Below are positions 8,060 to 18,158 of a DNA stretch of 64,000 nucleotides, piece after piece (the stretch's first letter is position 1; every line of letters starts with the position of its first letter). Below the pieces are notes generated by a model. That model searched no databases. It was not told where the DNA came from and saw only the letters and a list, made by a program, of their open reading frames with translations. The stretch comes from Lysobacter sp. CFH 32150 (GTDB lineage: Bacteria; Pseudomonadota; Gammaproteobacteria; Xanthomonadales; Xanthomonadaceae). Where the stretch lies: contig NZ_JALDWJ010000001.1 of NCBI RefSeq assembly GCF_022758295.1, forward strand, positions 1 to 64,000, in the 5' to 3' direction. Made by a program: the position numbers and the translations under genes.

Positions 8060-9067
8060 ATGCGACTGATCCAGCTTCTCGACGATGCCTCCGCGATGCG
8101 CGTGGGCGAGGTCTGCGCCGACGGACGCCAGGTGCGCCTGCTCGAGCAGGTTTCCTCGATGTACGAGCTGGTCAACGCGGCCATCGCTGCCGGGCTCGGC
8201 CTCGACGCCGTGGCCGCAGAATGGGGCGGCAACGTCCGGCTGGACTATGCCGGACTGCTGGAACAGGGGCGTGTGCTGACGCCGCTGCACCATCCCGATC
8301 CGGCCCACTGCCTGGTGACCGGCACGGGGCTCACCCATCTCGGCAGCGCCGCGGCCCGCGACGCGATGCATCGCAACCTCCAGCAGCAGGCCGAGGCGGG
8401 CACGCTGACTGACTCGATGAAGATGTTCCAGTGGGGCGTGGAGGGTGGCATTCCGCGCGATGGTCATCCGGGCGCGCAGCCGGAATGGTTCTACAAGGGC
8501 GACGGCGATATCGTCGCGGCCCCCGGCGCGCCGCTGGATTCGCCCGAGTTCGCGCTGGACGGCGGTGAGGAGCCGGAACTGGTCGGCCTCTATGTCATCG
8601 CCCCGGACGGCACGCCGCACCGCCTCGGCTTCGCCATCGGCAACGAGTTCTCCGACCACGTCACCGAGCGCCGCAACTACCTGTACCTGGCGCACTCCAA
8701 GCTGCGCGCCTGCGCGGTCGGCCCGGAACTGCGCACCGGTGAGCTGCCGCGCGACCTGCGCGGGACCAGTCGCATCCGCCGCGACGGCCGCGTGTTGTGG
8801 GAAAAGCCCTTCCTGACCGGCGAGGCCAACATGTGCCACTCGCTGGCCAATCTCGAATACCACCACTTCAAGTACGCCGCGCACCGCCGGCCCGGCGATG
8901 TCCACCTGCACTTCTTCGGCACGGCCACGCTGAGCTTCGCCGACCAGGTGGGCACGCGCGACGGCGACGTGTTCGAAATCGAACTGCCCGGGCTAGGCGC
9001 ACCGCTGCGCAACCCCCTGCGTACCGTCGCCTCCGGCTTCGCGCTCGGCGGCGTGGCCGTGCGCTGA
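8060..9067 (+). CDS. AraD1 (GguC-like) FAH-superfamily dehydratase
   Basis: A 335-residue cytosolic protein of the fumarylacetoacetate hydrolase superfamily, AraD1 / GguC group. Members of this superfamily dehydrate 2-keto-3-deoxy-pentonate to alpha-ketoglutarate semialdehyde, the step after the sugar-acid dehydratase. Visible landmarks are YELVNAAIAAGLGL, the early CLVTGTGLTHLGSA motif, PEWFYKGDGDIV, the metal-site-like ELVGLYVIAPDGTPHRLGF with GNEFSDHVTERRNYLYLAHSK, and HLHFFGTATLSFADQV. The ATG at 8060 has AGGA ten bases upstream. It is the first gene of a run (aldehyde dehydrogenase, ABC importer, epimerase) reading away from the LysR gene, with the operator upstream. The substrate (arabinose- or xylose-derived) is inferred from context. 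Confidence 0.83.
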   Translation: MRLIQLLDDASAMRVGEVCADGRQVRLLEQVSSMYELVNAAIAAGLGLDAVAAEWGGNVRLDYAGLLEQGRVLTPLHHPDPAHCLVTGTGLTHLGSAAARDAMHRNLQQQAEAGTLTDSMKMFQWGVEGGIPRDGHPGAQPEWFYKGDGDIVAAPGAPLDSPEFALDGGEEPELVGLYVIAPDGTPHRLGFAIGNEFSDHVTERRNYLYLAHSKLRACAVGPELRTGELPRDLRGTSRIRRDGRVLWEKPFLTGEANMCHSLANLEYHHFKYAAHRRPGDVHLHFFGTATLSFADQVGTRDGDVFEIELPGLGAPLRNPLRTVASGFALGGVAVR

Positions 9068-9096
9068 GCGCGGCGCGGGATCACCGGAGACGAGAC

Positions 9097-10533
9097 ATGG
9101 CGCATCAGTTCAAAAGCTATATCGATGGCCAGTGGGTCACCGGCAGCGGAGAGTCGGAGGACGAGAACCCTGCCGATCTGGCGGCGCCGGTCGGCACGTA
9201 CGGCGTGCTGGACGCGGCGCAGGTGGCGCAGGCTGTAGACGCAGCTGCCGCGGCGCTGCCCGCCTGGTCGCTGGGTTCGCCGCAGCAGCGGGCGGACATC
9301 CTCGACCGGGTCGGCAGCGAGATCCTCGCGCGCAAGGAGGAACTGGGCAGACTGCTGGCGATGGAGGAAGGCAAGACCCTGCCGGAGAGCATCGGCGAAG
9401 CCGCGCGGGCAGGGCAGATATTCAAGTTCTTCGCCGGCGAGGCGCTGCGCATCCCCGGCGAGAAGTTGGCGTCCACGCGCCCGGGCGTGGATGTGGAGAT
9501 CACCCGCGAGCCGGTGGGCGTGGTGGGCGTCATCGCGCCCTGGAACTTCCCGCTGGCGATCCCTGCCTGGAAGATCGCGCCCGCGCTCGCCTACGGCAAT
9601 ACCGCGGTGTTCAAGCCGGCGGAGATCGTTCCGGGCTGCGCTTGGGCCCTCGCCGACATCCTCGACCGGGCGGGGGTGCCGGCCGGCGTGTTCAACCTGG
9701 TGTTGGGCGCCGGCCGCGTCGTGGGCGCGGCGCTGGTGGCGCATCGCAAGCTCGACGCGCTGACCTTCACCGGATCTGTGCCGACCGGTCGCACGCTGCT
9801 GCGCCAGGCCGCAGAGCGCGGACTGAAGATACAGATGGAGATGGGCGGCAAGAACCCGCTGGTGGTGCTGGCGGACGCCGACCTGGACAAGGCCGTGGAA
9901 TGCGCCGTCAACGGTGCTTACTTCTCCACCGGCCAGCGCTGCACCGCGTCCAGCCGCCTGATCGTGGAAAGCGCGGTGTACGAGGAATTCGCCGCGCGCA
10001 TGCAGGAACGCCTGGCAAAGCTCACTGTTGGCGATCCGTTGCAATCGGGAATCGACATCGGCCCGGTCGCCAGCGGGCCGCAGCTGGACACCGACCTGTC
10101 CTACATCGGCATCGGCCGCGACGAAGGCGCCGAGCTGCTGTTCGGCGGCGAGCAGGTCGAATGCGCCACGCAGGGCCACTTCCTCGCCCCGACCCTGTTC
10201 GCCGCGAGGCCCGAGCACCGCATCGCGCGCGAAGAAATCTTCGGCCCGGTCGCCGCATTGATCCGGGCCGACGACTACGAGCATGCGCTGGCGTTGGCCA
10301 ACGACACCGAGTTCGGCCTGTGCGCGGGCATCTGCACCAATTCGCTCCGCCACGCCACGCACTTCAAGCGCCATGCGCAGGCGGGCATGGTGATGGTCAA
10401 CCTGCCCACCGCGGGCGTGGACCCGCACGTGCCGTTCGGTGGCCGTAAGGCGTCCAGCTATGGCCCGCGCGAACAGGGGCGCCATGCGGTCGAGTTCTAC
10501 ACTACGGTGAAGACCGCTTACACGGCGGCATGA
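9097..10533 (+). CDS. NAD(P)-dependent aldehyde dehydrogenase (alpha-ketoglutarate semialdehyde type)
   Basis: A 478-residue cytosolic enzyme, expected to oxidise alpha-ketoglutarate semialdehyde to alpha-ketoglutarate, the last step of the oxidative pentose route. The ATG at 9097 follows CCGGAGA by about eight bases. ALDH landmarks are present in order: APWNFPLAIPAWKIAPAL with the catalytic Asn, FTGSVPTGRTLLRQA, the catalytic Glu in MEMGGKNPLVVLADADLDKA, the nucleophilic Cys in YFSTGQRCTASSRLI, EEIFGPVAALIRAD, and PFGGRKASSYGPREQG. The length is usual for the family. It sits 29 bp after the AraD1 gene and 37 bp before the sugar-binding protein gene. Relatives oxidise succinate semialdehyde or glycolaldehyde, so the substrate rests on the neighbours. 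Confidence 0.87.
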   Translation: MAHQFKSYIDGQWVTGSGESEDENPADLAAPVGTYGVLDAAQVAQAVDAAAAALPAWSLGSPQQRADILDRVGSEILARKEELGRLLAMEEGKTLPESIGEAARAGQIFKFFAGEALRIPGEKLASTRPGVDVEITREPVGVVGVIAPWNFPLAIPAWKIAPALAYGNTAVFKPAEIVPGCAWALADILDRAGVPAGVFNLVLGAGRVVGAALVAHRKLDALTFTGSVPTGRTLLRQAAERGLKIQMEMGGKNPLVVLADADLDKAVECAVNGAYFSTGQRCTASSRLIVESAVYEEFAARMQERLAKLTVGDPLQSGIDIGPVASGPQLDTDLSYIGIGRDEGAELLFGGEQVECATQGHFLAPTLFAARPEHRIAREEIFGPVAALIRADDYEHALALANDTEFGLCAGICTNSLRHATHFKRHAQAGMVMVNLPTAGVDPHVPFGGRKASSYGPREQGRHAVEFYTTVKTAYTAA

Positions 10534-10570
10534 AACCACCCACGGCATCGGTTCTTCGGGAGCGAAAGGC

Positions 10571-11533
10571 ATGCGAAAGATCGTGATGATGTGCGCCGCG
10601 ATGCTGGCGCTCTCGGCCTGCTCCGGCAGCGCGCCAGACGGCAGCGCAAGCAAGCCGATCACCGTGGGCTTCAGCCAGGTCGGCGCGGAAAGCGAATGGC
10701 GCAGCGCCAATACCGCATCGGTGAAGGCGGCGCTGGCTCCGCCGGAATTCCGGCTCAAGTTCTCCGATGCCCAGCAGAAGCAGGAAAACCAGATCAAGGC
10801 GCTGCGTTCGTTCATCGCCCAGCGCGTGGACGTGATCGCGTTCTCGCCAGTGGTCGAGTCCGGCTGGGAGACCGTGCTGCGCGAAGCCAGCGCCGCGCGA
10901 ATTCCGGTAGTGCTGACCGACCGCGCGGTGAAGGTCAGCGACGACTCGCTGTACGCCACCTTCATCGGTTCGGACTTCGTCGAGGAAGGGCGCAAGGCCG
11001 GCCGCTGGCTGGTCGAGGACAGCAAGGGCAAGGCGGGACCGATCCGCATCGTCGAGCTGCAGGGCACGGTCGGCTCGGCGCCCGCCATCGACCGCATGAA
11101 GGGTTTCAGGGAAATCATCGATGCCGACAAACGTTTCGCCGTGGTGCGCTCGCAGAGCGGCGACTTCACCCGCGCCAAGGGCAAGGAAGTGATGGAAGCT
11201 TTCCTCAAGTCGCAGGGCCGCGACATCGACGTGCTGTTCGCCCACAACGACGACATGGCGATCGGTGCGATCCAGGCGATCGAGGAGGCGGGCCTGAAGC
11301 CGGGCCAGGACATCCGCATCGTCTCCATCGACGGCGTGCGCGGCGCGTTCGAGGCGATGAAGGCCGGCAAGCTCAATGCCACCATCGAGTGCAATCCACT
11401 GTTCGGCGAACAACTGGCGCAACTCATCCGCGACGTGAGCGCGGGCAGACCGGTGCCGAAGCGGGTGGAGGTCGAGGAAGGCGTATTCACCGCCGACCAG
11501 GCCGCTGCCGAACTGCCCAAGCGCAAGTACTGA
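10571..11533 (+). CDS. ytfQ: YtfQ-type sugar ABC transporter substrate-binding lipoprotein
   Basis: A 320-residue periplasmic binding protein of the ribose/galactose class (PBP type I). The start region MRKIVMMCAAMLALSACSG carries a lipobox (LSAC), so it is probably lipid-anchored at Cys17 rather than freely soluble as in E. coli. ITVGFSQVGAESEWR, DAQQKQENQIKALRSFI and IGSDFVEEGRKAGRWL closely follow E. coli YtfQ, which binds galactofuranose; related systems take up L-arabinose. In this window the secreted GH51 and GH127 enzymes would release arabinofuranose, a fitting ligand. It is the first gene of the importer and is followed by the ATPase gene after 18 bp. Confidence 0.9.
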   Translation: MRKIVMMCAAMLALSACSGSAPDGSASKPITVGFSQVGAESEWRSANTASVKAALAPPEFRLKFSDAQQKQENQIKALRSFIAQRVDVIAFSPVVESGWETVLREASAARIPVVLTDRAVKVSDDSLYATFIGSDFVEEGRKAGRWLVEDSKGKAGPIRIVELQGTVGSAPAIDRMKGFREIIDADKRFAVVRSQSGDFTRAKGKEVMEAFLKSQGRDIDVLFAHNDDMAIGAIQAIEEAGLKPGQDIRIVSIDGVRGAFEAMKAGKLNATIECNPLFGEQLAQLIRDVSAGRPVPKRVEVEEGVFTADQAAAELPKRKY

Positions 11534-11551
11534 GCGTCGCTACCCAAGTCG

Positions 11552-13101
<1,550 letters not shown>

Positions 13102-13105
<4 letters not shown>

Positions 13106-14169
13106 AGACTGCTGTCACCATCGGTTTCGCGCAGCGCATGCGGGCCTTCGCCTTGCGGCCCCTGTTCTGGCCGCTGCTGACGCTTGCGCTGTTGCTCGCT
13201 GGCAACGGCCTGGTCAATCCGGAATTTCTTTCCCTGCAATGGCGCGACGGGCACCTCTACGGCAGCCTGGTCGACATCGCCAATCGTGCCGCGCCGCTGG
13301 TGCTGGTGTCGCTGGGCATGACCCTGGTGATCGCGACGCGCGGACTGGACATCTCGGTCGGCGCGGTTGCGGCGATCGCCGCAACCATAGCCGCCTGGAC
13401 CCTGCTGCGGCTGCACGCGGGTGACGGCGATGCGCCGAGTCTGCAGCCGCTGTTCGCAGCGCTCGCCGCTGCGCTCGCAGTCGCTGCCGCGTGCGGTTTG
13501 TGGAACGGGCTGCTGGTGGTGAAGGCCGGCATGCAGCCGATCATCGCCACCCTGATCCTGATGGTCGCCGGGCGCGGCATTGCGCAACTCATCGGCAATG
13601 GCCAGATCCTCACCGTCTACAACGCGCCGTACTCGTATCTGGGCAACGGCTTCCTGCTGGGGCTGCCGTTCGCGTTGTTCGTGGTGGCTGCGACATTCGC
13701 GCTGCTGCACGTGCTGCTGCAGCGCACCGCGCTGGGTCTGTTCGTTCGCGCCATGGGCCACAATCCGCTCGCCGCGCACGTGGCCGGTGTGCGGACCAAG
13801 CGAATATCGCTGGCGCTGTACACGTTCTGCGGCTTCTGCGCGGGCCTGGCCGGCCTGCTGGTCAGTTCCAACGTTTCCAGCGCCGACGCCAACAGTGTCG
13901 GGCAGTTGATGGAACTGGACGCGATCCTGGCGGTGTGCCTGGGCGGCACCGCGCTGACCGGCGGACGTTTCAGCCTGGTGGGCAGCCTGCTCGGCGCGCT
14001 CATCATCCAGACCTTGACGTCCACCATCTACGCCATCGGCGTGCCGCCGCAGGTCAACCTGGTGGCGAAGGCGCTGCTGGTGTTCGCGGTGATGCTGCTG
14101 CAATCGGCCGAATTCCGCGGCAGCGTGCGCGGCTGGATGCGGCGCGTGGTTCCGGGAGGCGCGCGATGA
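13102..14169 (+). CDS. ytfT: YtfT-type sugar ABC transporter permease
   Basis: A 355-residue inner-membrane permease of the BPD_transp_2 family with eight to ten hydrophobic segments. RAAPLVLVSLGMTLVIATRG and LDISVGAVAAIAA, then NGLLVVKAGMQPIIATLILM and VAGRGIAQLIGNGQI, match the E. coli YtfT pattern, as does ELDAILAVCLGGTALTGGRF near the end. The ATG overlaps the ATPase stop by four bases and the stop overlaps the next permease start in the same way. It should form a heterodimer with the YjfF-type permease. Confidence 0.9.
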
Positions 14170-15167
14170 GCGTCGTGCATCCGACATCCGCTGCCGGCGC
14201 ACGTGACGCGCGTGCGTGGCGCGTCGCGGAACGGCTGCCGCTGCTGGTCACGGCAACGCTGTTCGTGGCGATGTCGGCGGGCGGCGGCGTGCTGTACGAC
14301 GGATTCCTCTCGCCCCAGGTGTTCCTTAACCTGCTAATCGACAATGCCTTCCTGTGCATCGTCGCGGTGGGTCTGACCTTCGTCATCCTGAGCGGTGGCA
14401 TCGACCTGTCGGTAGGCGCGGTGATCGCCTTCACCTCGGTGCTGTCTGCAACGCTGGTGCAGCAGCATGGCTGGCATCCACTCGCCGCCATACCGCTGGT
14501 GCTGGCGTTTGGTGCAGGCTTCGGCGCGCTGATGGGGACGCTGATCCGGTATTACCGGTTGCCACCCTTCGTGGTGACGCTGGCAGGGATGTTCCTCGCG
14601 CGCGGCGCGGCCACGCTGATCAGCGTGGACTCCATCAGCATCGAGCATCCCTTTTACACGGCGGTGGCGGCGCTGCGCATTCCACTGGGAGGCGGCGCCT
14701 CGCTGTCGTTCGGAGCGCTGGCGGCACTCGCGGTTGTGGCGGGCGGCGCGCTGCTCGCGAGCGCGACCCGTTTCGGCCGCACCGTGTACGCCATCGGCGG
14801 CAACGAGCAGTCGGCGTGGCTGATGGGGCTGCCGGTCGGTTCCACCCTGGTCGGCGTCTACGCGCTGAGTGGATTCTGTTCGGCGCTGGCAGGTGTGACT
14901 TACACCTTCTACATGCTCAGCGGCTACAGCCAGCACGCGATGGGCCTGGAGCTGGACGCGATCGCGGCGGTGGTGATCGGCGGCACGCTGTTGTCCGGCG
15001 GTAGCGGCCATGTGTTGGGCAGTTTCGTCGGCGTGCTCGTGCTCGGGCTGATCCAGACCCTGATCGTGTTCGACGGCACGCTCAGTTCCTGGTGGACACG
15101 CATCGCCATCGGCGTGCTGCTGCTGGCGTTCTGTCTGCTGCAACGCCTGCTGGTCGCTCGACGGTAA
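14166..15167 (+). CDS. yjfF: YjfF-type sugar ABC transporter permease
   Basis: A 333-residue inner-membrane protein, the second permease of the importer. DNAFLCIVAVGLTFVILSGG, IDLSVGAVIAFTSVL, FVVTLAGMFLARGAATLIS, YAIGGNEQSAWLMG, LDAIAAVVIGGTLLSGGSG and FDGTLSSWWTRIAIGVLLL follow E. coli YjfF nearly block by block. The ATG start overlaps the preceding stop (ATGA). The stop is followed by a short GCGGCCGC palindrome and a run of six T (15172-15186), a weak terminator-like element before the epimerase gene. Confidence 0.91.
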   Translation: MSVVHPTSAAGARDARAWRVAERLPLLVTATLFVAMSAGGGVLYDGFLSPQVFLNLLIDNAFLCIVAVGLTFVILSGGIDLSVGAVIAFTSVLSATLVQQHGWHPLAAIPLVLAFGAGFGALMGTLIRYYRLPPFVVTLAGMFLARGAATLISVDSISIEHPFYTAVAALRIPLGGGASLSFGALAALAVVAGGALLASATRFGRTVYAIGGNEQSAWLMGLPVGSTLVGVYALSGFCSALAGVTYTFYMLSGYSQHAMGLELDAIAAVVIGGTLLSGGSGHVLGSFVGVLVLGLIQTLIVFDGTLSSWWTRIAIGVLLLAFCLLQRLLVARR

Positions 15168-15201
15168 TGGGCGGCCGCGTTTTTTCCCTACAGGACGCCA
15201 G

Positions 15202-16248
15202 ATGAAACGCGATTTCGGAACACTGCCCGACGGACGGAAAGTCCATCTGCTTACGCTGCGCAGCGACGAAGGACTGGAAGCCGAAGTGCTCACCTATGGG
15301 GGCATCCTGCGCGCGCTGCGCCTGGATGCGGGCGGCAAGCCCGTGCCGCTGGTGCTGGGCCTGGACGACCTGCCTGCGTACCTGGCCGACTCGGTGAACC
15401 TGGGCCGGCTGGTCGGCCGTTGCGGCGGACGGATTGCGCACGGCCGCTACGAACACGACGGCAGGACACATCGACTCAGCATCAACGACGGGCGCCATCA
15501 TCTGCACGGTGGCAGCGGAGGATTCGGCCAGCGTTTGTGGCGCGTGGACGAGCAGGACGTCGATCGTGTGCGCTTGACTTGCACGCTAGAAGACGGCGAG
15601 GACGGCTATCCAGGCCGTCTGGAAGCGAGTGTCGAATTCCGCCTGCAAGGCACGACGCTCCATCTCGCGTACACGGCACGTTGCGATGCGGCCACGCCGT
15701 TCGACCCGACCTATCACCCGTACTTCAATCTGGCCGGCGACCCCACCGTGCCCGCGGCGGAGCAACTGTTGCAGGTGCTGGCCGACTGCTATCTGCCGCT
15801 GGACGCCGAACTGATCCCGCTGGGGGAAATCGCCCGCGTGGACGACACGCCGTTCGATTTTCGCCGACCGACGACGCCGGCCCGCAACACCGACCGGACG
15901 CATCCGCAGATACTCATGGGCAAGGGCTACGACCACTGCCTGGTACTGGCCGGCGACGCCGACTGCATCGCGAAGTTGTACTCGCCGCATAGCGGCGTGG
16001 CGATGCGGCTGTCGAGCGACGCTCCGGCGGTGGTGTTCTACGAAGGGCAGATCCTCGACGCCCATCATCCCCGGCTCGGCCGTGGCGTGTGCCTGGAGCC
16101 GCAGGGATTTCCTGATGCGCCAAACCACCCGGGGTTTCCCGACGCAATCCTGCAGCCGGGTGAGCAATACGTGCGCCGTATCGCCTACCGCTTCGCCTCC
16201 ATCGCGCCGGGCAGCGGCTGGGAGCAGGCCATGGCGGCCCTGATTTGA
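15202..16248 (+). CDS. galM: aldose 1-epimerase (galactose mutarotase family)
   Basis: A 348-residue cytosolic enzyme that interconverts alpha and beta anomers of sugars entering the cell, preparing them for the 1-dehydrogenase. Family landmarks are LTYGGILRAL, NLGRLVGRCGGRIAHGRY, the substrate-binding His in NDGRHHLHGG, the catalytic His in DPTYHPYFNLAG, and the catalytic Glu region GVCLEPQGFPDAPNHPGFP. The start ATG follows a modest AGGA-like sequence (CAGGACG). It is 34 bp after the permease gene and ends four bases before the dehydrogenase/LysR scar. Although usually listed with galactose metabolism, such proteins also act on arabinose and xylose. Confidence 0.9.
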   Translation: MKRDFGTLPDGRKVHLLTLRSDEGLEAEVLTYGGILRALRLDAGGKPVPLVLGLDDLPAYLADSVNLGRLVGRCGGRIAHGRYEHDGRTHRLSINDGRHHLHGGSGGFGQRLWRVDEQDVDRVRLTCTLEDGEDGYPGRLEASVEFRLQGTTLHLAYTARCDAATPFDPTYHPYFNLAGDPTVPAAEQLLQVLADCYLPLDAELIPLGEIARVDDTPFDFRRPTTPARNTDRTHPQILMGKGYDHCLVLAGDADCIAKLYSPHSGVAMRLSSDAPAVVFYEGQILDAHHPRLGRGVCLEPQGFPDAPNHPGFPDAILQPGEQYVRRIAYRFASIAPGSGWEQAMAALI

Positions 16249-16251
16249 GCC

Positions 16252-16315
16252 GTCAGCAACCAGCGACGCATTCTTCGCGGTCCAGTCGGTGGTGGGTGCC
16301 GGGCATGCCAGCGCT
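16252..16315 (+). pseudogene. fragment of a second XylB-type SDR dehydrogenase
   Basis: About 60 bases align with 6480-6537 of the intact dehydrogenase gene (shared CAACCAGCG, TTCTTCGCG-TCCAG, GCCGGGCATGC; intact protein INQRPAFFAIQAVVPGM). The copy has small insertions and deletions, no start, and ends abruptly against a LysR fragment on the other strand. It is a scar, not a gene. Confidence 0.7.
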
Positions 16316-16316
16316 T

Positions 16317-16417
16317 GGGAGGACACGATCAGCTCCTCCAGGTTCTTGAGCGGCTTGGAGCCTGCCGACTGCGACATGTTCAGTGCCTCCCTGGCACGGT
16401 GGGCGTTGCCGTGTTCT
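16317..16417 (-). pseudogene. fragment of a second GbpR-like LysR regulator (DNA-binding helix only)
   Basis: Read on the minus strand, about 33 codons (EHGNAHRAREALNMSQSAGS followed by KPLKNLEELI) parallel residues 25-57 of the intact regulator (EEHGTVGRAAQALYMTQPAA followed by SKLLKDLEDLI). The true start region and the whole sensor domain are missing. It abuts the dehydrogenase fragment at about 16316, while its upstream side runs into the operator copy at 16420, as in the intact locus. Confidence 0.72.
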
Positions 16418-16419
16418 CT

Positions 16420-16435
16420 ATATCGATTCGTATAT
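16420..16435. promoter_or_regulatory. palindromic operator, copy 3 (GH29 operon)
   Basis: ATATCG-ATTC-GTATAT is followed by ATAATGATG, an A/T-rich tract and TATTTGTGGCATAT, repeating the layout at 7891-7945. It lies about 90 bp upstream of the GH29 gene, so the same LysR regulator probably acts here. Confidence 0.68.
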
Positions 16436-16520
16436 CGATAATGATGTTTTAGGTATTTGTGGCATATGCATGCAGCCCGCAGAATCAAGCGCGTTGCTGC
16501 CTTCCGACGGATGCCTGCCC

Positions 16521-18158
16521 ATGAAGCTATCTCGTCGCTCATTTATCCAATCCACGGCCGCGGTGGCCTCGCTTCCCTTGTGGGGGGCAAGTGCCGCGGC
16601 GCTCGCGCCCGCCTTCTCGCCGACCTGGGATTCGCTGGTCGACGGCTACCGCACGCCCGACTGGTTCCGCGACGCCAAGTTCGGCATCTGGGCGCATTGG
16701 AGCGCGCAATGCGTGCCCGAGATGGGCGACTGGTACGGGCGCCACATGTACATCCAGGGCAACTGGCAATACGAGCATCACCTGAAGACCTATGGTCACC
16801 CCACCAAGGTCGGCTTCATGGAGATGCAGAACCGCTGGAAGGCCGAGAACTGGGATCCTGACGCGCTGCTCGACCTGTACGTGAAGGCCGGCGCGAAGTA
16901 CTTCGTCGCGCTCGCCAACCACCACGACAACTTCGACAACTACAACTCCCGTTACCACGGCTGGAACAGCGTGCGCGTGGGCCCCAAGCGCGACCTCATC
17001 GGCATCTGGGCCAAGGCCGCGCGCGCACGCGGCCTGCGATTCGGCGTCAGCAACCACGGGGCGCACGCCTGGCACTGGTTCCAGACCGCCTATGGCTACG
17101 ACCCCGAAGGCCCGTATGCAGGCCAGCGCTACGACGCCTTCCACCTGACCAAGGCCGATGGCCGCGGCACCTGGTGGGAAGGCCTGGATCCGCAGCAGCT
17201 CTACACCGGCCGCAGCATCGTGATGCCCGACGGCTTCAGGACCGCCCGCGCGGCCAGCGCCTGGCACGACGAGAACACGCGCTTCTGGGACGAAAAGCCG
17301 CCGCTGCAGAATCCGGCGTTCGTGCGCGAATGGTTCCTGCGCTGCCGCGACCTGATCGACAGCTACCGCCCCGACCTCGTGTACTTCGACAACTCCGGCC
17401 TGCCGTTGGGGCAGGCGGGCCTGGACATCACCGCCCACTACTACAACGCCAGCATGGCCTGGCACGGCGGCAAGCTGGAGGCGGTGGTCAACGCCAAGGT
17501 GTTGCCGCCCGAGCGCCGCGCCGGCGTGGTGGAAGACGTGGAACGCGGCTTCCGCGAAGGGATCGAGCCGCTGCCATGGCAGACCGACACCTGCCTGGGC
17601 GACTGGCACTACAACCGCTCCACCTTCGACAACCACCACTACAAGTCGGCGACGACGGTGATCCACCGCCTGTGCGACATCGTCTCCAAGAACGGCAACC
17701 TGCTGCTGTCGGTGCCGCTGCGCGGCGATGGCACCATCGATTCGGACGAGCGCAAGATCCTGGACGAAATCGCCGCGTGGATGGGACGCAACGGCGAGGC
17801 CATCCACGGCACGCGGCCCTGGCGCACGTTCGGCGAGGGGCCCACGCGCGTGGCCGGCGGCATGTTCAGCGAGGGCCAGTCGCAGGCGTTCACTGCCGAA
17901 GACATCCGCTTCACCACCAAGGACGGCGCGCTCCATGCCATAGCGATGGGCTGGCCGCGCGACGGGGTGCTGCGCATCGCGTCGCTGGCGGAGGAGTCGG
18001 CGTTGGCGCCGGGTGTCATCGAACGCGTCGAGGCGCTCGGGTCGACTGACAGCCTGTCGTTCACGCGCAGCCGCACGGGCCTGGAAATCAGGTTGCCGTC
18101 CGGTCTCGCCGGACAAGCGGCGATCGCGCTGAAGTTGAGGGGACCGGGGCTCGCATGA
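16521..18158 (+). CDS. exported GH29 family alpha-L-fucosidase
   Basis: A 545-residue enzyme expected to remove terminal alpha-L-fucose. The ATG at 16521 begins a twin-arginine signal (MKLSRRSFIQSTAAVASLPL), so it is exported folded; the open frame further upstream is non-coding. GH29 features are FGIWAHWSAQCVPEMGDWYG, the paired-His AKYFVALANHHDNFDNY motif, and the nucleophile Asp290 in DLVYFDNSGLP. After the barrel come SKNGNLLLSVPLRGDGTID and a C-terminal beta domain. It heads the GH operon, directly behind the operator copy, and its stop overlaps the GH31 start by four bases. GH29 enzymes vary in linkage preference, which cannot be judged here. Confidence 0.9.
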   Translation: MKLSRRSFIQSTAAVASLPLWGASAAALAPAFSPTWDSLVDGYRTPDWFRDAKFGIWAHWSAQCVPEMGDWYGRHMYIQGNWQYEHHLKTYGHPTKVGFMEMQNRWKAENWDPDALLDLYVKAGAKYFVALANHHDNFDNYNSRYHGWNSVRVGPKRDLIGIWAKAARARGLRFGVSNHGAHAWHWFQTAYGYDPEGPYAGQRYDAFHLTKADGRGTWWEGLDPQQLYTGRSIVMPDGFRTARAASAWHDENTRFWDEKPPLQNPAFVREWFLRCRDLIDSYRPDLVYFDNSGLPLGQAGLDITAHYYNASMAWHGGKLEAVVNAKVLPPERRAGVVEDVERGFREGIEPLPWQTDTCLGDWHYNRSTFDNHHYKSATTVIHRLCDIVSKNGNLLLSVPLRGDGTIDSDERKILDEIAAWMGRNGEAIHGTRPWRTFGEGPTRVAGGMFSEGQSQAFTAEDIRFTTKDGALHAIAMGWPRDGVLRIASLAEESALAPGVIERVEALGSTDSLSFTRSRTGLEIRLPSGLAGQAAIALKLRGPGLA

